A DNA stretch of 21,204 nt from an uncultured Lachnobacterium sp. (GTDB lineage: Bacteria > Bacillota > Clostridia > Lachnospirales > Lachnospiraceae), in contig URSS01000046.1 in assembly GCA_900550545.1 (NCBI GenBank), forward strand, positions 1-21,204, read 5' to 3'. Positions within the stretch are counted from its first letter, which is position 1, and every line of letters starts with the position of its first letter. Below, piece after piece: positions 6,252 through 15,400 of this stretch. Below the pieces are notes generated by a model. The model ran no database searches, had not been told where the DNA came from, and saw nothing but the letters and a program-made list of their open reading frames with translations. A program made the translations under genes and the position numbers.

Positions 6252-7724
6252 TTACAGTTTCAAATCTGGATTTTCACGAATAATTTCAGCGATCAGTTCT
6301 CTCTCATCCATATGATGTTTCACACCACGGATTTCCTGATAATCCTCATGTCCTTTTCCGGCCAGAACGACAATATCTCCATCCTGCGCATTTTTCATGC
6401 AATAAGCAATAGCTTCTTTACGGTCTGGAATCGTCACATATTCTCCGTCAGCTTTATGAACACCAACAAGAATATCATTGATGATATCCATCGGTTCCTC
6501 GTTTCTTGGATTATCGGATGTTACAACAGTCAGATCTGCAAGCTTTGAAGAAACCTCTCCCATCTCATACCGTCTGGACTTTGCACGATTTCCACCACAT
6601 CCAAACAGACAAACGAGCCGTCCCGGTTCATACTCTTTTAACGTTGTAAGAAGACTCTCTAATGACATTGCATTGTGTGCGTAATCAATCATCAATGTGT
6701 ATCGCTTGGTAACCGGCACAATTTCAATTCTTCCCTTTACACTGACATGAAGCAATGCTTCTTTAATTTTTTCAACCGGCACCCCAAAATGATGACAGAT
6801 AGCAATCGCAGTCAAAGAATTGTATACCGAAAAACTTCCTGGCACATTGACTTCCACATCAAAGTTCATCAGTCCTTTTACATGATATTTCACTCCGAGT
6901 GCACCGTGCTCTTTTTTCAACTGTACATTCTGCGCAACAAGATCATTTTCTTTTCCATAACCAAATGTCTCTACCTGACAGGTGTGTCCTTCTAAGATTC
7001 CCTCTAAGTGTTCACTGTCTCCATTGAAAATTCCAAGTTTACACTGCTGGAACAACAGGCTCTTGCAATGCATATAATCTGCAAAATCTTTATGCTCATT
7101 TGTTCCAATGTGATCCGGCTCGAGATTCGTAAACACTCCGATATCAAATATAAATCCAGATACACGATGCAGCATCAGTGCCTGCGATGAAACCTCCATA
7201 ACAACTGCGTCCAGCCCTGCTTCTACCATCTCATGGAACAGTTCCTGTACACGGTAGGATTCCGGTGTCGTATTTGCGGAAGGAATTCTTTTGTCTCCTA
7301 CAATGGATTCAATCGTTCCGATCAGACCAGTCTTAATTCCAGCTGATTCCAAAATAGATTTTACCATATAAGTGGTTGTTGTTTTTCCTTTGGTTCCTGT
7401 GATACCGATTGTCTTTAATTTCTTTGCCGGGTAACCGAAATATGCAGCAGACATGTATGCCAACGCAAGACGGCTGTCTTCCACTTTTATAACTGTCACA
7501 TGCTCCGGTAATTCCACATCCTTTTCTACAATGATCGCAGCTGCCCCTTTTTTGACCACATCTGGTATAAAATCATGCGCATCCCTTACACTGCCACTGA
7601 TGCATACAAAAACAGAGCCTTTTTCCACCTTTCTGGAATCATAAACCAGCGTTGTAACATCGGTTTCTTCATTTCCAACAAGTACCTCATATTTCAGTTC
7701 TTTTACAAGTTCTTTAATCTTCAT
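6252..7724 (-). CDS. murE: UDP-MurNAc-tripeptide synthetase MurE, meso-DAP type
   Basis: A 490-residue cytosolic ligase that adds the third residue of the peptidoglycan stem peptide to UDP-MurNAc-L-Ala-D-Glu. In order: N-terminal UDP-binding domain (1-100, with VYDSRKVEKGSVFVC), central ATPase domain with P-loop GITGTKGKTTTT at 107-118 and Lys221 (HCKSLL), the expected carbamylated lysine, and the C-terminal ligase domain from about 330. The motif DNPR at 404-407, typical of enzymes that add meso-diaminopimelate rather than lysine, and GKGHEDYQ at 456-463 are intact. This agrees with dapF immediately upstream (18 nt). GAGGG lies 7 nt before the ATG. The dapA remnant starts 11 nt after its stop, so the operon joins DAP synthesis and DAP use. 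Confidence 0.95.
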   Translation of the reverse strand: MKIKELVKELKYEVLVGNEETDVTTLVYDSRKVEKGSVFVCISGSVRDAHDFIPDVVKKGAAAIIVEKDVELPEHVTVIKVEDSRLALAYMSAAYFGYPAKKLKTIGITGTKGKTTTTYMVKSILESAGIKTGLIGTIESIVGDKRIPSANTTPESYRVQELFHEMVEAGLDAVVMEVSSQALMLHRVSGFIFDIGVFTNLEPDHIGTNEHKDFADYMHCKSLLFQQCKLGIFNGDSEHLEGILEGHTCQVETFGYGKENDLVAQNVQLKKEHGALGVKYHVKGLMNFDVEVNVPGSFSVYNSLTAIAICHHFGVPVEKIKEALLHVSVKGRIEIVPVTKRYTLMIDYAHNAMSLESLLTTLKEYEPGRLVCLFGCGGNRAKSRRYEMGEVSSKLADLTVVTSDNPRNEEPMDIINDILVGVHKADGEYVTIPDRKEAIAYCMKNAQDGDIVVLAGKGHEDYQEIRGVKHHMDERELIAEIIRENPDLKL

Positions 7725-7742
7725 TTATTTTCCCTCACTAAC

Positions 7743-8576
7743 TTACTCTTTCCATTCACCGGTAAAAACTTCTGTTGCCGGCCCTGTCATAAAAACATGA
7801 TTGGTGTTACGATCATATGTGATTGTCAGATCACCACCACGCAAATGCACCAGAACCGTATCATCGGTAAGTCCATTCAAAATGCTCGCCACAACCGTTG
7901 CACAGGTTCCTGTCCCGCATGCCCAGGTCTCATTGGAACCACGCTCCCAGACACGCATGGAAGCTTCTGTTCTTGAAATAATCTGAACAAATTCAGTATT
8001 CGTTCTCTTTGGGAAACGCGGATGTTGCTCGAACTCCGGTCCATATTTTTCAATTTCGAAATTTGCCACATCATCAACAAACACAACTGCATGCGGATTT
8101 CCCATAGATACACATGTCATTTTCCACTGTCTGCCGCCAACTTCTATCGGTTCATCCACAACTTTATCCCCAGCAGCTTCCACCGGAATCTCTGCAGGCA
8201 TAAGAATCGGCTCTCCCATATCTACACGTACCAATGTTACAATTCCATTCTCCACAGTCAATTGCAAATACTTGATTCCTGCACCAGACTCCACACTAAT
8301 TTCTTTTTTATCTGTCAGCCCATGCTCATATACGTATTTTGCCACACAACGAATACCATTGCCACACATTTCAGCCTCGGATCCATCTGCATTATAAATG
8401 CGCATCCGAAAATCTGCCACGTCCGATGGGCCAATCGTAATCAAACCATCCGATCCGATTCCAAAGTGCCGGTCACTCACTGCAATTGATAACTTCGACG
8501 GATCTGTAATTGTCTCTTCAAATAAATTCACATAAACATAGTCATTTCCACATCCGTGCATTTTTGTAAATTTCAT
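7743..8576 (-). CDS. dapF: Diaminopimelate epimerase DapF
   Basis: A 277-residue enzyme that converts LL-diaminopimelate to meso-diaminopimelate without a cofactor. The two catalytic cysteines are Cys71 in NADGSEAEMCGNGIRC and Cys220 in ERGSNETWACGTGTC. The N-terminus FTKMHGCGNDYVYVN and the GNPHAVVFV block are typical, and length matches the family. I start at ATG 8576, which has AAGGAGG with a 7-nt gap; an upstream in-frame start at 8627 would add 17 residues unlike DapF. It is the first gene of the dapF-murE-dapA remnant-flavin reductase set. Its leader contains the short repeat at 8602-8649, and AT-rich -10-like sequence lies at 8670-8660. It is divergent from an AraC-type regulator. Confidence 0.96.
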   Translation of the reverse strand: MKFTKMHGCGNDYVYVNLFEETITDPSKLSIAVSDRHFGIGSDGLITIGPSDVADFRMRIYNADGSEAEMCGNGIRCVAKYVYEHGLTDKKEISVESGAGIKYLQLTVENGIVTLVRVDMGEPILMPAEIPVEAAGDKVVDEPIEVGGRQWKMTCVSMGNPHAVVFVDDVANFEIEKYGPEFEQHPRFPKRTNTEFVQIISRTEASMRVWERGSNETWACGTGTCATVVASILNGLTDDTVLVHLRGGDLTITYDRNTNHVFMTGPATEVFTGEWKE

Positions 8577-8601
8577 CGTAAGTCCTCCTTCTGTTCTATA
8601 T

Positions 8602-8649
8602 AGAATTGCAAGCATCCATACATTCATGCATCGATGATAACCTTTTACT
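8602..8649 (-). repeat. Short intergenic repeat, copy 1 (diverged), in the dapF leader
   Basis: Read on the minus strand, this stretch begins TAAAAGGTTATCATCGATGC and ends CTTGCAATTC, with about 12 extra bases in the middle. It resembles the sequence at 21164-21204 read on the plus strand: ATCATCGATGCATG is identical in both, the flanking AAAAGG is shared and both end with CTTGC...CAATTC-AT. It lies between the -10-like sequence and the ribosome binding site of dapF and would be transcribed in the leader. The hairpin is weaker here than in the other copy. Confidence 0.55.
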
Positions 8650-8659
8650 CTTTCATCAT

Positions 8660-8670
8660 ATTATAGTATA
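8660..8670 (-). promoter_or_regulatory. Candidate -10 region for dapF
   Basis: On the minus strand TATACTATAAT offers two overlapping -10 hexamers. No good -35 hexamer lies 16-18 nt upstream, so the promoter may need an activator, or the true site may differ. The leader to the dapF ATG would be about 80 nt and contains the short repeat. Confidence 0.35.
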
Positions 8671-8744
8671 CTCCGCACTTTTTTACCCGAAAACTGTATA
8701 AGTGCTTTCTATATTGCAAATTGTGTGCTAACATAAAAGAAACC

Positions 8745-8764
8745 GCAATTGCATAATCAATTGC
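8745..8764. promoter_or_regulatory. 20-bp dyad GCAATTG-N6-CAATTGC upstream of the AraC-type gene
   Basis: A perfect 7-bp inverted repeat with a 6-bp spacer (CATAAT) lies 42 bp before the regulator ATG at 8807. Further TTGCAA words occur at 8714-8719 and, overlapping the dyad, at 8761-8766. It could be an operator for the neighbouring regulator, acting on itself and possibly on dapF; this is inference. AraC-type proteins more often bind direct repeats, which weakens the case. Confidence 0.35.
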
Positions 8765-8806
8765 AACATACCAATGTCATTTATATTGAAAGAGGTATCT
8801 TTTATT

Positions 8807-9664
8807 ATGAAAGAATATAAAAAAACTGGATATCTGAACAACGATTTCAAGATTTTCCATCTCATTGATCGGGGTATGGCTCCGGTAAATTTTCATTTTC
8901 ACGAATTTCATAAAATACTGATTTTATTAAATGGTAATGTCTCCTACTGCATTGAAGGTCGCAGTTATGATCTTCAGCCGGATGATGTTGTCTTTGTTCC
9001 TGCCGGAGAAGTCCACTGTCCAATCATTCATGACCAGAACACTTATGAACGAATTATCATTTACATTTCCAAAGGATATCTAGATGGTTACCGGACAGAT
9101 TCATATGATTTATCCCAATGTTTATCCGAAGCCCATCAGAAACAGTCCCATGTTTTGCGCATTCCGGCTTTTAGAACCAGCAAACTTGGACAGATTGTAC
9201 GAGAACTTGAACATTCTCTTGATTCAAAAGAATACGCAAATGAGCTGTATCACAATCTCCTTTTTTTGGAGTTTATGGTACAGCTCAATCGTAATGCTTT
9301 GCACAATAGCATCGAATATTTATCCAATACTTCATCCAATCAGAAAATGATTGCTATCATCGATTATTTGAACGAACATCTTACCGAAGACATCTCCATC
9401 GACTCTCTTTCTGAGACTTTTTTTCTGAGCCGATATCATCTGATGCATTCGTTCAAAGAAGAAACCGGCTATACGATTGGAAATTATCTTTCTACCAAAC
9501 GCCTGCTTCTCGCCCGGGATCTCATTCTTCAGGGAGAACCGATCACCAATGTCTGCTACGAATGTGGCTTTCGGAATTATTCCACTTTTTCACGTGCTTT
9601 CAAAAAAAATTTTGGATATTCTCCTCGGGAACAGCGCACACTCGACTCGACGCTCCGCGAATAG
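8807..9664 (+). CDS. AraC-family transcriptional regulator with N-terminal cupin
   Basis: A 285-residue regulator. Residues 25-90 form the cupin-like sensor (FHFHEFHKILILLNG, YDLQPDDVVFVPAGEVHC) and residues 180-275 the pair of helix-turn-helix units (IDSLSETFFLSRYHLMHSFKEETG, then ITNVCYECGFRNYSTFSRAFKKNFGYSPREQR). The ligand is unknown; histidine-rich cupins of this type often sense a sugar or other small molecule. I prefer ATG 8807, preceded by AGAGG with an 11-nt gap, over the in-frame ATG at 8774, which has no ribosome binding site. The gene is transcribed away from dapF, with a 230-bp spacer rich in TTGCAA words, and stands alone, so its targets may lie in that spacer or elsewhere. The stop codon lies in the loop of its terminator. 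Confidence 0.92.
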   Translation: MKEYKKTGYLNNDFKIFHLIDRGMAPVNFHFHEFHKILILLNGNVSYCIEGRSYDLQPDDVVFVPAGEVHCPIIHDQNTYERIIIYISKGYLDGYRTDSYDLSQCLSEAHQKQSHVLRIPAFRTSKLGQIVRELEHSLDSKEYANELYHNLLFLEFMVQLNRNALHNSIEYLSNTSSNQKMIAIIDYLNEHLTEDISIDSLSETFFLSRYHLMHSFKEETGYTIGNYLSTKRLLLARDLILQGEPITNVCYECGFRNYSTFSRAFKKNFGYSPREQRTLDSTLRE

Positions 9665-9678
9665 CGAAGCGTCTTTTT
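9649..9678 (+). terminator. Rho-independent terminator overlapping the end of the AraC-type gene
   Basis: Arms GACGCT-C-CGC (9649-9658) and GCG-A-AGCGTC (9664-9673) pair with one mismatch around a 5-nt loop, followed by five T. The stop codon TAG is at 9662-9664, at the loop and the start of the right arm. The T-run reaches the first base of the stop codon of the convergent pyrophosphatase gene at 9678. The minus strand lacks a T-run after the hairpin, so it serves only the plus-strand gene. Confidence 0.75.
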
Positions 9679-11348
9679 CATCCTTTTTCTGTAAGCGTAT
9701 TGATCAGGTTTGGAATCAGCTGTTTCTTTCTTGAAACAACTCCTTTTAACATAATTCCTTTTTCATTCACTTCACAATTAAACGCACTTGCCGCAATCTG
9801 TGCACTGTCCGCCCCACGATACACCAGAAATGTAGATTCATTTAATATATCTGTCAGCATGATAAAAATCATCTGAATCTGTTTTTCTCCCATCATCTGC
9901 TCAAGATAAGGTTCAATACGTTTCTGCACTTTATCAAGTTCTGCACGACTCATAGCACTGATCTGTGCCACACCGAAGCTGACTGCGCCCGCATGAAAGA
10001 TTTTAAAATCCTGATTTAGAATCTCCGATTCTGTCTTATTGCTGAAATCGCTTCCTGCTTCGAACATTGCAGAGGCAAGTTCCTCTACTTTCACATCTGC
10101 AATCTTTGCCAATGCCAATGCTGCATCCCTGTCAATCTCTGTGCAGGTCGGTGAGCGGAACATAAGTGTATCAGAGAGAATTGCAGCACACATCAGGCCC
10201 GCCATCTGCGGACTGATTTCGATATTCTGCTCCAGATACATGTGATAAATAATCGTGGAAGTACACCCCAGTGGCTGATTGCGGAAATATACCGGAGCCA
10301 TTGTCTCAAGGCTTCCAAGACGGTGATGGTCTATAATCTCAAGAATTTCTGCCTCATCAATGTTATCAACCGCCTGTGTCTTTTCATTATGGTCAACAAG
10401 AATTAGTTGTTTTTTGTCTGTGTTCATCAAATTACGGCGAGAGAACATTCCCACGTAATTCTGATTTGCATCGAGAATCGGGAAATCACGATGTCGGATT
10501 TTTGCAACAGCTTCTCTGACATCATCTACATAGTCATCCAAATCAAAATGAACAATATTCTTTTTCGTCATAAAGTGCTTAATTGGAATACTTTGATTGA
10601 TCAAACGTGCTGCGGTAAACGTATCATACGGAGTGCTGATTACAACGACTTCACGTTCCTTTGCCGCCTCAATCACATCCGGCCCCACTTCATATCCATT
10701 CGTAACAATCATGCAGCTGCAATTGGATGCGATAGAAAGCATCTGCAATTCTTCTCTGTCTCCAATCATTACAAGATCATCACTGTCTACTACTGAAGAA
10801 AGCACTTCTAACGAACCCACACCGATTACAACTTTTCCTTTTACAAAATATGCATGTTCATTTCCTGTAAGAAGCTGTCCTTCCAGCGTCTCCACGATAT
10901 TTTTGTACTGTGTTCTTGCCGTAGAAAGAATCGTATTATCATAAACATCCATGTAGGATTTTGCAATATCTCCAGTTACAATGAGACCTTCCAGTTTGTT
11001 TTCTTTTACAACCGGCAAAGTAACAACGCCAAGAATCTTCATCATCTCCCATGCCTTTTTCATGGAAATATGACTGCTGACACCTTCCGTCTTTCGCATA
11101 TGAATGTCTTTCATCTGTGTTCCCACATCGGTAATCAGCTCCGGCGATTGTGCCCGAAAGCGATTCAGAACATAGGCTGTCTCTGCATTCAAACTGCCCG
11201 CACGCTTTGCAACATATTCTTTTACAACTTTATGCTCTGTATTTTTTTTTTCAATATTGTTTTTTAAATTTGCATAAGCAATTGCTGCACAGACAGAGTC
11301 TGTATCCGGATGCTTATGGCCAACTACCCATATTTTTTTCTTTTCCAT
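9678..11348 (-). CDS. Family II (DHH) inorganic pyrophosphatase with CBS and DRTGG regulatory domains
   Basis: A 556-residue enzyme that hydrolyses pyrophosphate using manganese or cobalt. The catalytic DHH domain is split: WVVGHKHPDTDSV carries His11, Asp15 and Asp17, then a regulatory insert, then VDH (319-320), the DHH signature (340-342) and AILSDTLMF with Asp393. The DHHA2 domain ends with the SRKKQLIP block (539-546). The insert holds CBS 1 (about 75-135), a DRTGG domain (about 137-245) and CBS 2 (about 250-310). In characterised clostridial relatives this insert gives inhibition by AMP or ADP and activation by diadenosine polyphosphates. I start at ATG 11348 with GGGAG 6 nt upstream; an in-frame upstream start at 11399 would lie within the preceding gene's terminator. 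It appears to be a single-gene unit. Confidence 0.93.
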   Translation of the reverse strand: MEKKKIWVVGHKHPDTDSVCAAIAYANLKNNIEKKNTEHKVVKEYVAKRAGSLNAETAYVLNRFRAQSPELITDVGTQMKDIHMRKTEGVSSHISMKKAWEMMKILGVVTLPVVKENKLEGLIVTGDIAKSYMDVYDNTILSTARTQYKNIVETLEGQLLTGNEHAYFVKGKVVIGVGSLEVLSSVVDSDDLVMIGDREELQMLSIASNCSCMIVTNGYEVGPDVIEAAKEREVVVISTPYDTFTAARLINQSIPIKHFMTKKNIVHFDLDDYVDDVREAVAKIRHRDFPILDANQNYVGMFSRRNLMNTDKKQLILVDHNEKTQAVDNIDEAEILEIIDHHRLGSLETMAPVYFRNQPLGCTSTIIYHMYLEQNIEISPQMAGLMCAAILSDTLMFRSPTCTEIDRDAALALAKIADVKVEELASAMFEAGSDFSNKTESEILNQDFKIFHAGAVSFGVAQISAMSRAELDKVQKRIEPYLEQMMGEKQIQMIFIMLTDILNESTFLVYRGADSAQIAASAFNCEVNEKGIMLKGVVSRKKQLIPNLINTLTEKG

Positions 11349-11389
11349 AGTGTACTCCCTGCTATAAATTGAATTGTATACACAGTCAG

Positions 11390-11423
11390 AAAAATGCAAT
11401 CCTCATCCTCGAGAATTGCATTT
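11390..11423 (-). terminator. Rho-independent terminator after the coiled-coil gene
   Basis: A 13-bp stem with one G-U pair (plus-strand arms 11392-11404 and 11411-11423) and a 6-nt loop ends in a run of five T on the minus strand. It separates the coiled-coil gene (stop at 11444) from the pyrophosphatase gene, which therefore probably has its own promoter in the following 40 nt; I could not identify one with confidence. Confidence 0.7.
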
Positions 11424-11443
11424 CTTATATTCTTATTCCATTC

Positions 11444-12307
11444 CTATGCAAAAACACCCAGATTAATCAGTATCAATGCAAGCAAGCCAACCAGATTCAC
11501 AATTCCAAGTACTGCTACAACAATTGTCCAAGCACCAATTGATCTCTGCTTGTCCTCAATCATGGTCAAATGATCTACTTTCTCTTCCATGCTTCGGAAC
11601 AGATCCTGAATATTGCGATAACATTTTACATTTTCCGTATGTACTTTTTCAGAAAGTTCGGATTTAATCGTTGTGAGCTGCTCCTCAATCTGTCCGAGAG
11701 ATTCTTTCAGTTCTCTTGCTTTCTCTTCATTGAACTTCTTTCCATCAGCGACATCTTCCTTCATTGCAGATTCGATTTCGTCCATCTTGTCCGCCACTTT
11801 AGCAATCATAGCATCAATCTGTTTCTCCACTTCAGCAGTAAATCCATCCGCCTTACTCTGACGCTCCTTGAGGATTTCACCTAAAGCTTCCGCTTTTTCC
11901 TGACGCTCATCTACCAAAGTCTGAAGTTCCTGTGCTTCGTTCTCCTTTGTGTCAAGTAAACTTTGCAATTGTTTTGCACGTTCTCTGAATTCATCGATTT
12001 GATTAAGTAAGAAATCTTCTTTACTCACAACCTCTACTGTCCTTTCCTGAATATGATCAACAGCCTCTTCTTTCAGCTCTGACAAATCCTGCTCCACTGG
12101 TTTTGGAATCTCCACCACCGGCTCTTCCTCCTGCCGGATAACTTTATCCAGTTCCTTTTCCAGCTGTGTCTCTGCCATACTGTTCCTTTTTGGAACACTA
12201 TCTTTCATATTCGGTACCTCGTGTCTATGTACTGACACATTCCCATATATACCCTTGCGGTGATTTTTCGCTATCTGCCTACGCAATTCCAGCAATAGAC
12301 CCGCCAT
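11444..12307 (-). CDS. Coiled-coil protein with a C-terminal membrane anchor, function unknown
   Basis: I do not recognise this 287-residue protein. It has a basic N-terminus (LLLELRRQIAKNHRKGIYG), an acidic proline-containing linker (about 45-75), a long charged helical region (about 95-250) predicted to be a coiled coil, and one hydrophobic segment at the extreme C-terminus (about 258-287, WTIVVAVLGIVNLVGLLALILI), so it is probably anchored by its tail with the bulk in the cytoplasm. Within the coiled coil about three 14-residue units follow each other (LLDTKENEAQELQ, LVDERQEKAEALG, ILKERQSKADGF), as if by internal duplication. GGAGG lies 7 nt before ATG 12307. The gene has its own promoter, a 16-bp palindrome between promoter and ribosome binding site, and its own terminator, so it is independently controlled. 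A scaffold or envelope role is possible but unproven. Confidence 0.75.
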   Translation of the reverse strand: MAGLLLELRRQIAKNHRKGIYGNVSVHRHEVPNMKDSVPKRNSMAETQLEKELDKVIRQEEEPVVEIPKPVEQDLSELKEEAVDHIQERTVEVVSKEDFLLNQIDEFRERAKQLQSLLDTKENEAQELQTLVDERQEKAEALGEILKERQSKADGFTAEVEKQIDAMIAKVADKMDEIESAMKEDVADGKKFNEEKARELKESLGQIEEQLTTIKSELSEKVHTENVKCYRNIQDLFRSMEEKVDHLTMIEDKQRSIGAWTIVVAVLGIVNLVGLLALILINLGVFA

Positions 12308-12324
12308 CACAATTCCTCCATCAT

Positions 12325-12340
12325 GGTATATTTATATACC
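12325..12340. promoter_or_regulatory. 16-bp perfect palindrome just after the coiled-coil gene promoter
   Basis: GGTATATTTATATACC (plus strand) is fully self-complementary in its outer 7 bp each side. It lies from about +5 to +20 relative to the predicted start and 7 nt before the GGAGG ribosome binding site. It could be a repressor operator or a small RNA hairpin limiting ribosome access. The regulator is unknown. Confidence 0.45.
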
Positions 12341-12351
12341 TTATTTAATTT

Positions 12352-12380
12352 ATTTTATCATTCCTTCAGCACTTTGTAAA
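12352..12380 (-). promoter_or_regulatory. SigA-type promoter for the coiled-coil gene
   Basis: On the minus strand -35 TTTACA (12380-12375), a 17-nt spacer and -10 TAAAAT (12357-12352). The leader to the ATG at 12307 is about 38 nt and holds the palindrome at 12325-12340. Confidence 0.6.
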
Positions 12381-12403
12381 TGAAAAATTGGCCTGTCACA
12401 TAC

Positions 12404-12441
12404 AAAAAACCCCAACAACAAATACTAAATTTGCGTTGGGG
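12404..12441 (-). terminator. Rho-independent terminator after pyruvate:ferredoxin oxidoreductase
   Basis: Outer arms CCCCAAC/GTTGGGG (plus strand 12410-12416 and 12435-12441) enclose an inner CAAAT/ATTTG stem. On the minus strand the hairpin is followed by six T (12409-12404). It lies 34 nt past the gene's stop. The plus-strand side has a shorter T-run and no gene to serve. Confidence 0.85.
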
Positions 12442-12474
12442 CTTTTCTATATAATCTTTTTAATCTATATCAGA

Positions 12475-15400
12475 TTATTTACCAGCGTAAAGAGTTACTA
12501 ACTTCTTCAAATGATCATACTCATCCTTAGAGTTCTTCTCTGCCTTTGCGAATAACTCAGCTGCTCTTGTCGGGTTAAACTTAGCAAGAGATGCATAACG
12601 GTTCTCACCCTTTAAGAATGCCTGATAATCGCCTGTTGGCTCCTTGCTGTCTAATGAGAATGCATCTTTGCCTTCTGCAGCAAGTGTTGGGTTGTAACGG
12701 AAGTTGAACCAGTATCCAGACTCAACTGCTAACTTCTCCTCGGTCTGAGCCTTGCTCATACCCTTCTTGATACCATGGTTGATACATGGAGCGTAAGCGA
12801 TGATAAGCGATGGTCCTGGATAAGCCTCTGCCTCTGCAATTGCCTTAACACACTGGTTCATGTCAGCACCCATAGAGATGTGTGCTACATATACATAACC
12901 ATAGCTCATTGCGATACCAGCAAGATCCTTCTTCTTTGTCTCTTTACCGCCTGCAGCGAACTGTGCGATTGCACCTGTAGGAGTAGACTTAGAAGACTGT
13001 CCACCTGTATTTGAGTAAACCTCAGTATCGAATACCATTACGTTGATATCCTTACCAGATGCTAATACATGGTCAACACCACCGAATCCGATGTCGTATG
13101 CCCATCCGTCACCACCGAAGATCCACTGAGACTTCTTAGCAAGGAAATCTTTCTCTTTTAATACGTTCTTGGAAGCATCGCATCCGCAAGCCTCTAATGC
13201 TGCTACTAACTTCTCAGTAGCTGGTCCGTTCTCGATACCAGAAGCGAATGTATCATTCCACTCCTTGATGGCATCCTTAACATCAGCTTTGTCAGTGTTA
13301 GCTGCGATCTCATCTAATTCATTCTTTAATCTGTCACGGATTGCTCTCTGAGCAAGTAACATACCATAACCAAACTCTGCTGCATCCTCGAACAGTGAGT
13401 TAGACCATGCAGGACCATGACCCTTCTTGTTTGTTGTATAAGGTGTAGAAGGTGAAGAGTTAGCCCAGATTGAAGAACATCCTGTAGCATTTGCAATGTA
13501 CATTCTGTCACCGAATAGCTGAGTGATTAACTTAGCATATGGTGTCTCACCACATCCACCACAAGCACCTGAGAACTCAAGTAATGGCTGACGGAACTGA
13601 GATCCCTTAACAGAGTTAATCTTGAATTTCTCGATAACGTCTTCCTTATCCTCAAGTGAAACTGCATAATCAAAGTACTTCTGCTCATCTTCATGTGCTT
13701 CGAAACCAGTCATTGTAATAGCCTGAACCTTGTCTGGACATACGTTTACACAAGATCCACATCCTGTACAGTCAAATGCTGATACAACGATTGCGAACTT
13801 ATAGCCTGGCATCATGTTCAGATCTTTCATCTGCATTCCTTCTGGAGCTGCAGCTGCCTCAGCCTCTGTCATAGCTACTGGACGGATTGCTGCATGAGGA
13901 CATACATATGAACACTGGTTACACTCAATACACTTAGTAGCATCCCATACTGGAACGTCAGTTGCAACACCACGCTTCTCGTATGCTGCTGTACCGGATG
14001 GAGTCCAGCCTGTCTCGTATTTCTTAACAACAGATACAGGAATTGTGTTACCCTGCTGTCCGTTAACTTTCTGCTGAATATCTTTAACGAAGTCAACAAC
14101 TTCCTTGTTGTCTCCCTTAACTTCTACAGAGTAATCATCATCTGTGCAGTTCTTCCAGCTCTCTGGAACATCTACTTTAACGTATGCTGTAGCACCGGCA
14201 TCGATAGCGTCATGATTCATCTTAACGACATCGTCACCCTTCTTAGCATAAGATCTTGTAGCTGCATCCTTCATAAGCTTGATTACTTCTTCTTCCGGAA
14301 TCAGCTTTGTAAGTGAGAAGAAAGCTGACTGAAGAACAGTATTGATACGGTTACCAAGACCAATTTCCTTACCAATCTTAACACCATCGATGATGTAGAA
14401 ATTGATATTGTTCTCAGCAATGTATCTCTTTACCTGTCCAGGTAATTTCTCGTCTAACTCATCTACAGACCACTGTGTATTGAACAGGAATGTACCGCCT
14501 GGTACCAGATCCTGAACCATGTTGTATTTGTAGATGTAAGCTGTACAATGACATGCTACGAAGTTTGCCTGAGAAATCAGGTATGTAGAACGGATTGGAG
14601 AATGTCCAAAACGTAAGTGAGAAATTGTAACACCACCTGACTTCTTAGAGTCATAATCAAAGTATGCCTGTGCATACATGTCTGTATTGTCACCAATGAT
14701 CTTGATAGAGTTCTTGTTGGCACCTACTGTACCATCTGCACCAAGACCCCAGAACTTACAGTTTGTAGTTCCTTCTGGTGTAGTAACAGGATTTTCTTTA
14801 ACTTCAAGGGAAAGATTTGTAACATCATCGATGATACCGATTGTGAAACGCTCCTTCTCTGTGTTGTTATATACAGCGATAATCTGTCCTGGAGTTGTAT
14901 CCTTAGATCCTAATCCATAACGTCCGCTTGTAATCTTAACCTGATCGAACTTAGATCCCTTAAGAGCTGCAACTACATCTAAGTATAATGGCTCACCAAG
15001 AGAACCTGGCTCTTTTGTTCTGTCTAATACTGCGATTGTCTTAACAGTATCTGGGATAGCGTCAATTAAAGCTTCCTTAACGAATGGTCTGTAAAGACGA
15101 ACTTTAACAACACCGACCTTCTCGCCTCTTGCCATTAAGAAATCGATTGTCTCGTCGATTGTCTCACATACAGAACCCATAGCGATGATGACACGGTCAG
15201 CATCAGCAGCTCCGTAGTAGTTGAATAATTTATAATCAGTACCAATCTTCTCGTTAACTTTGTCCATGTACTCCTGAACGATTGCTGGCAGCTCATCATA
15301 TGTAGAGTTGCAAGCCTCTCTTGACTGGAAGAAGATATCAGGGTTCTGAGCAGAGCCCATTTCTACCGGGTGATTTGGATTTAATGCATTCTTACGGAAA

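Noticed and set aside
5788..6315. Open frame of 175 codons on the plus strand across flavin reductase, dapA and the murE end
   Set aside because: It is a shadow frame of three minus-strand genes with clear homology; no domain of its own.
8577..8700. Lysine riboswitch upstream of dapF
   Set aside because: The leader is only about 80 nt, too short for a lysine aptamer, and I see no matching conserved blocks.
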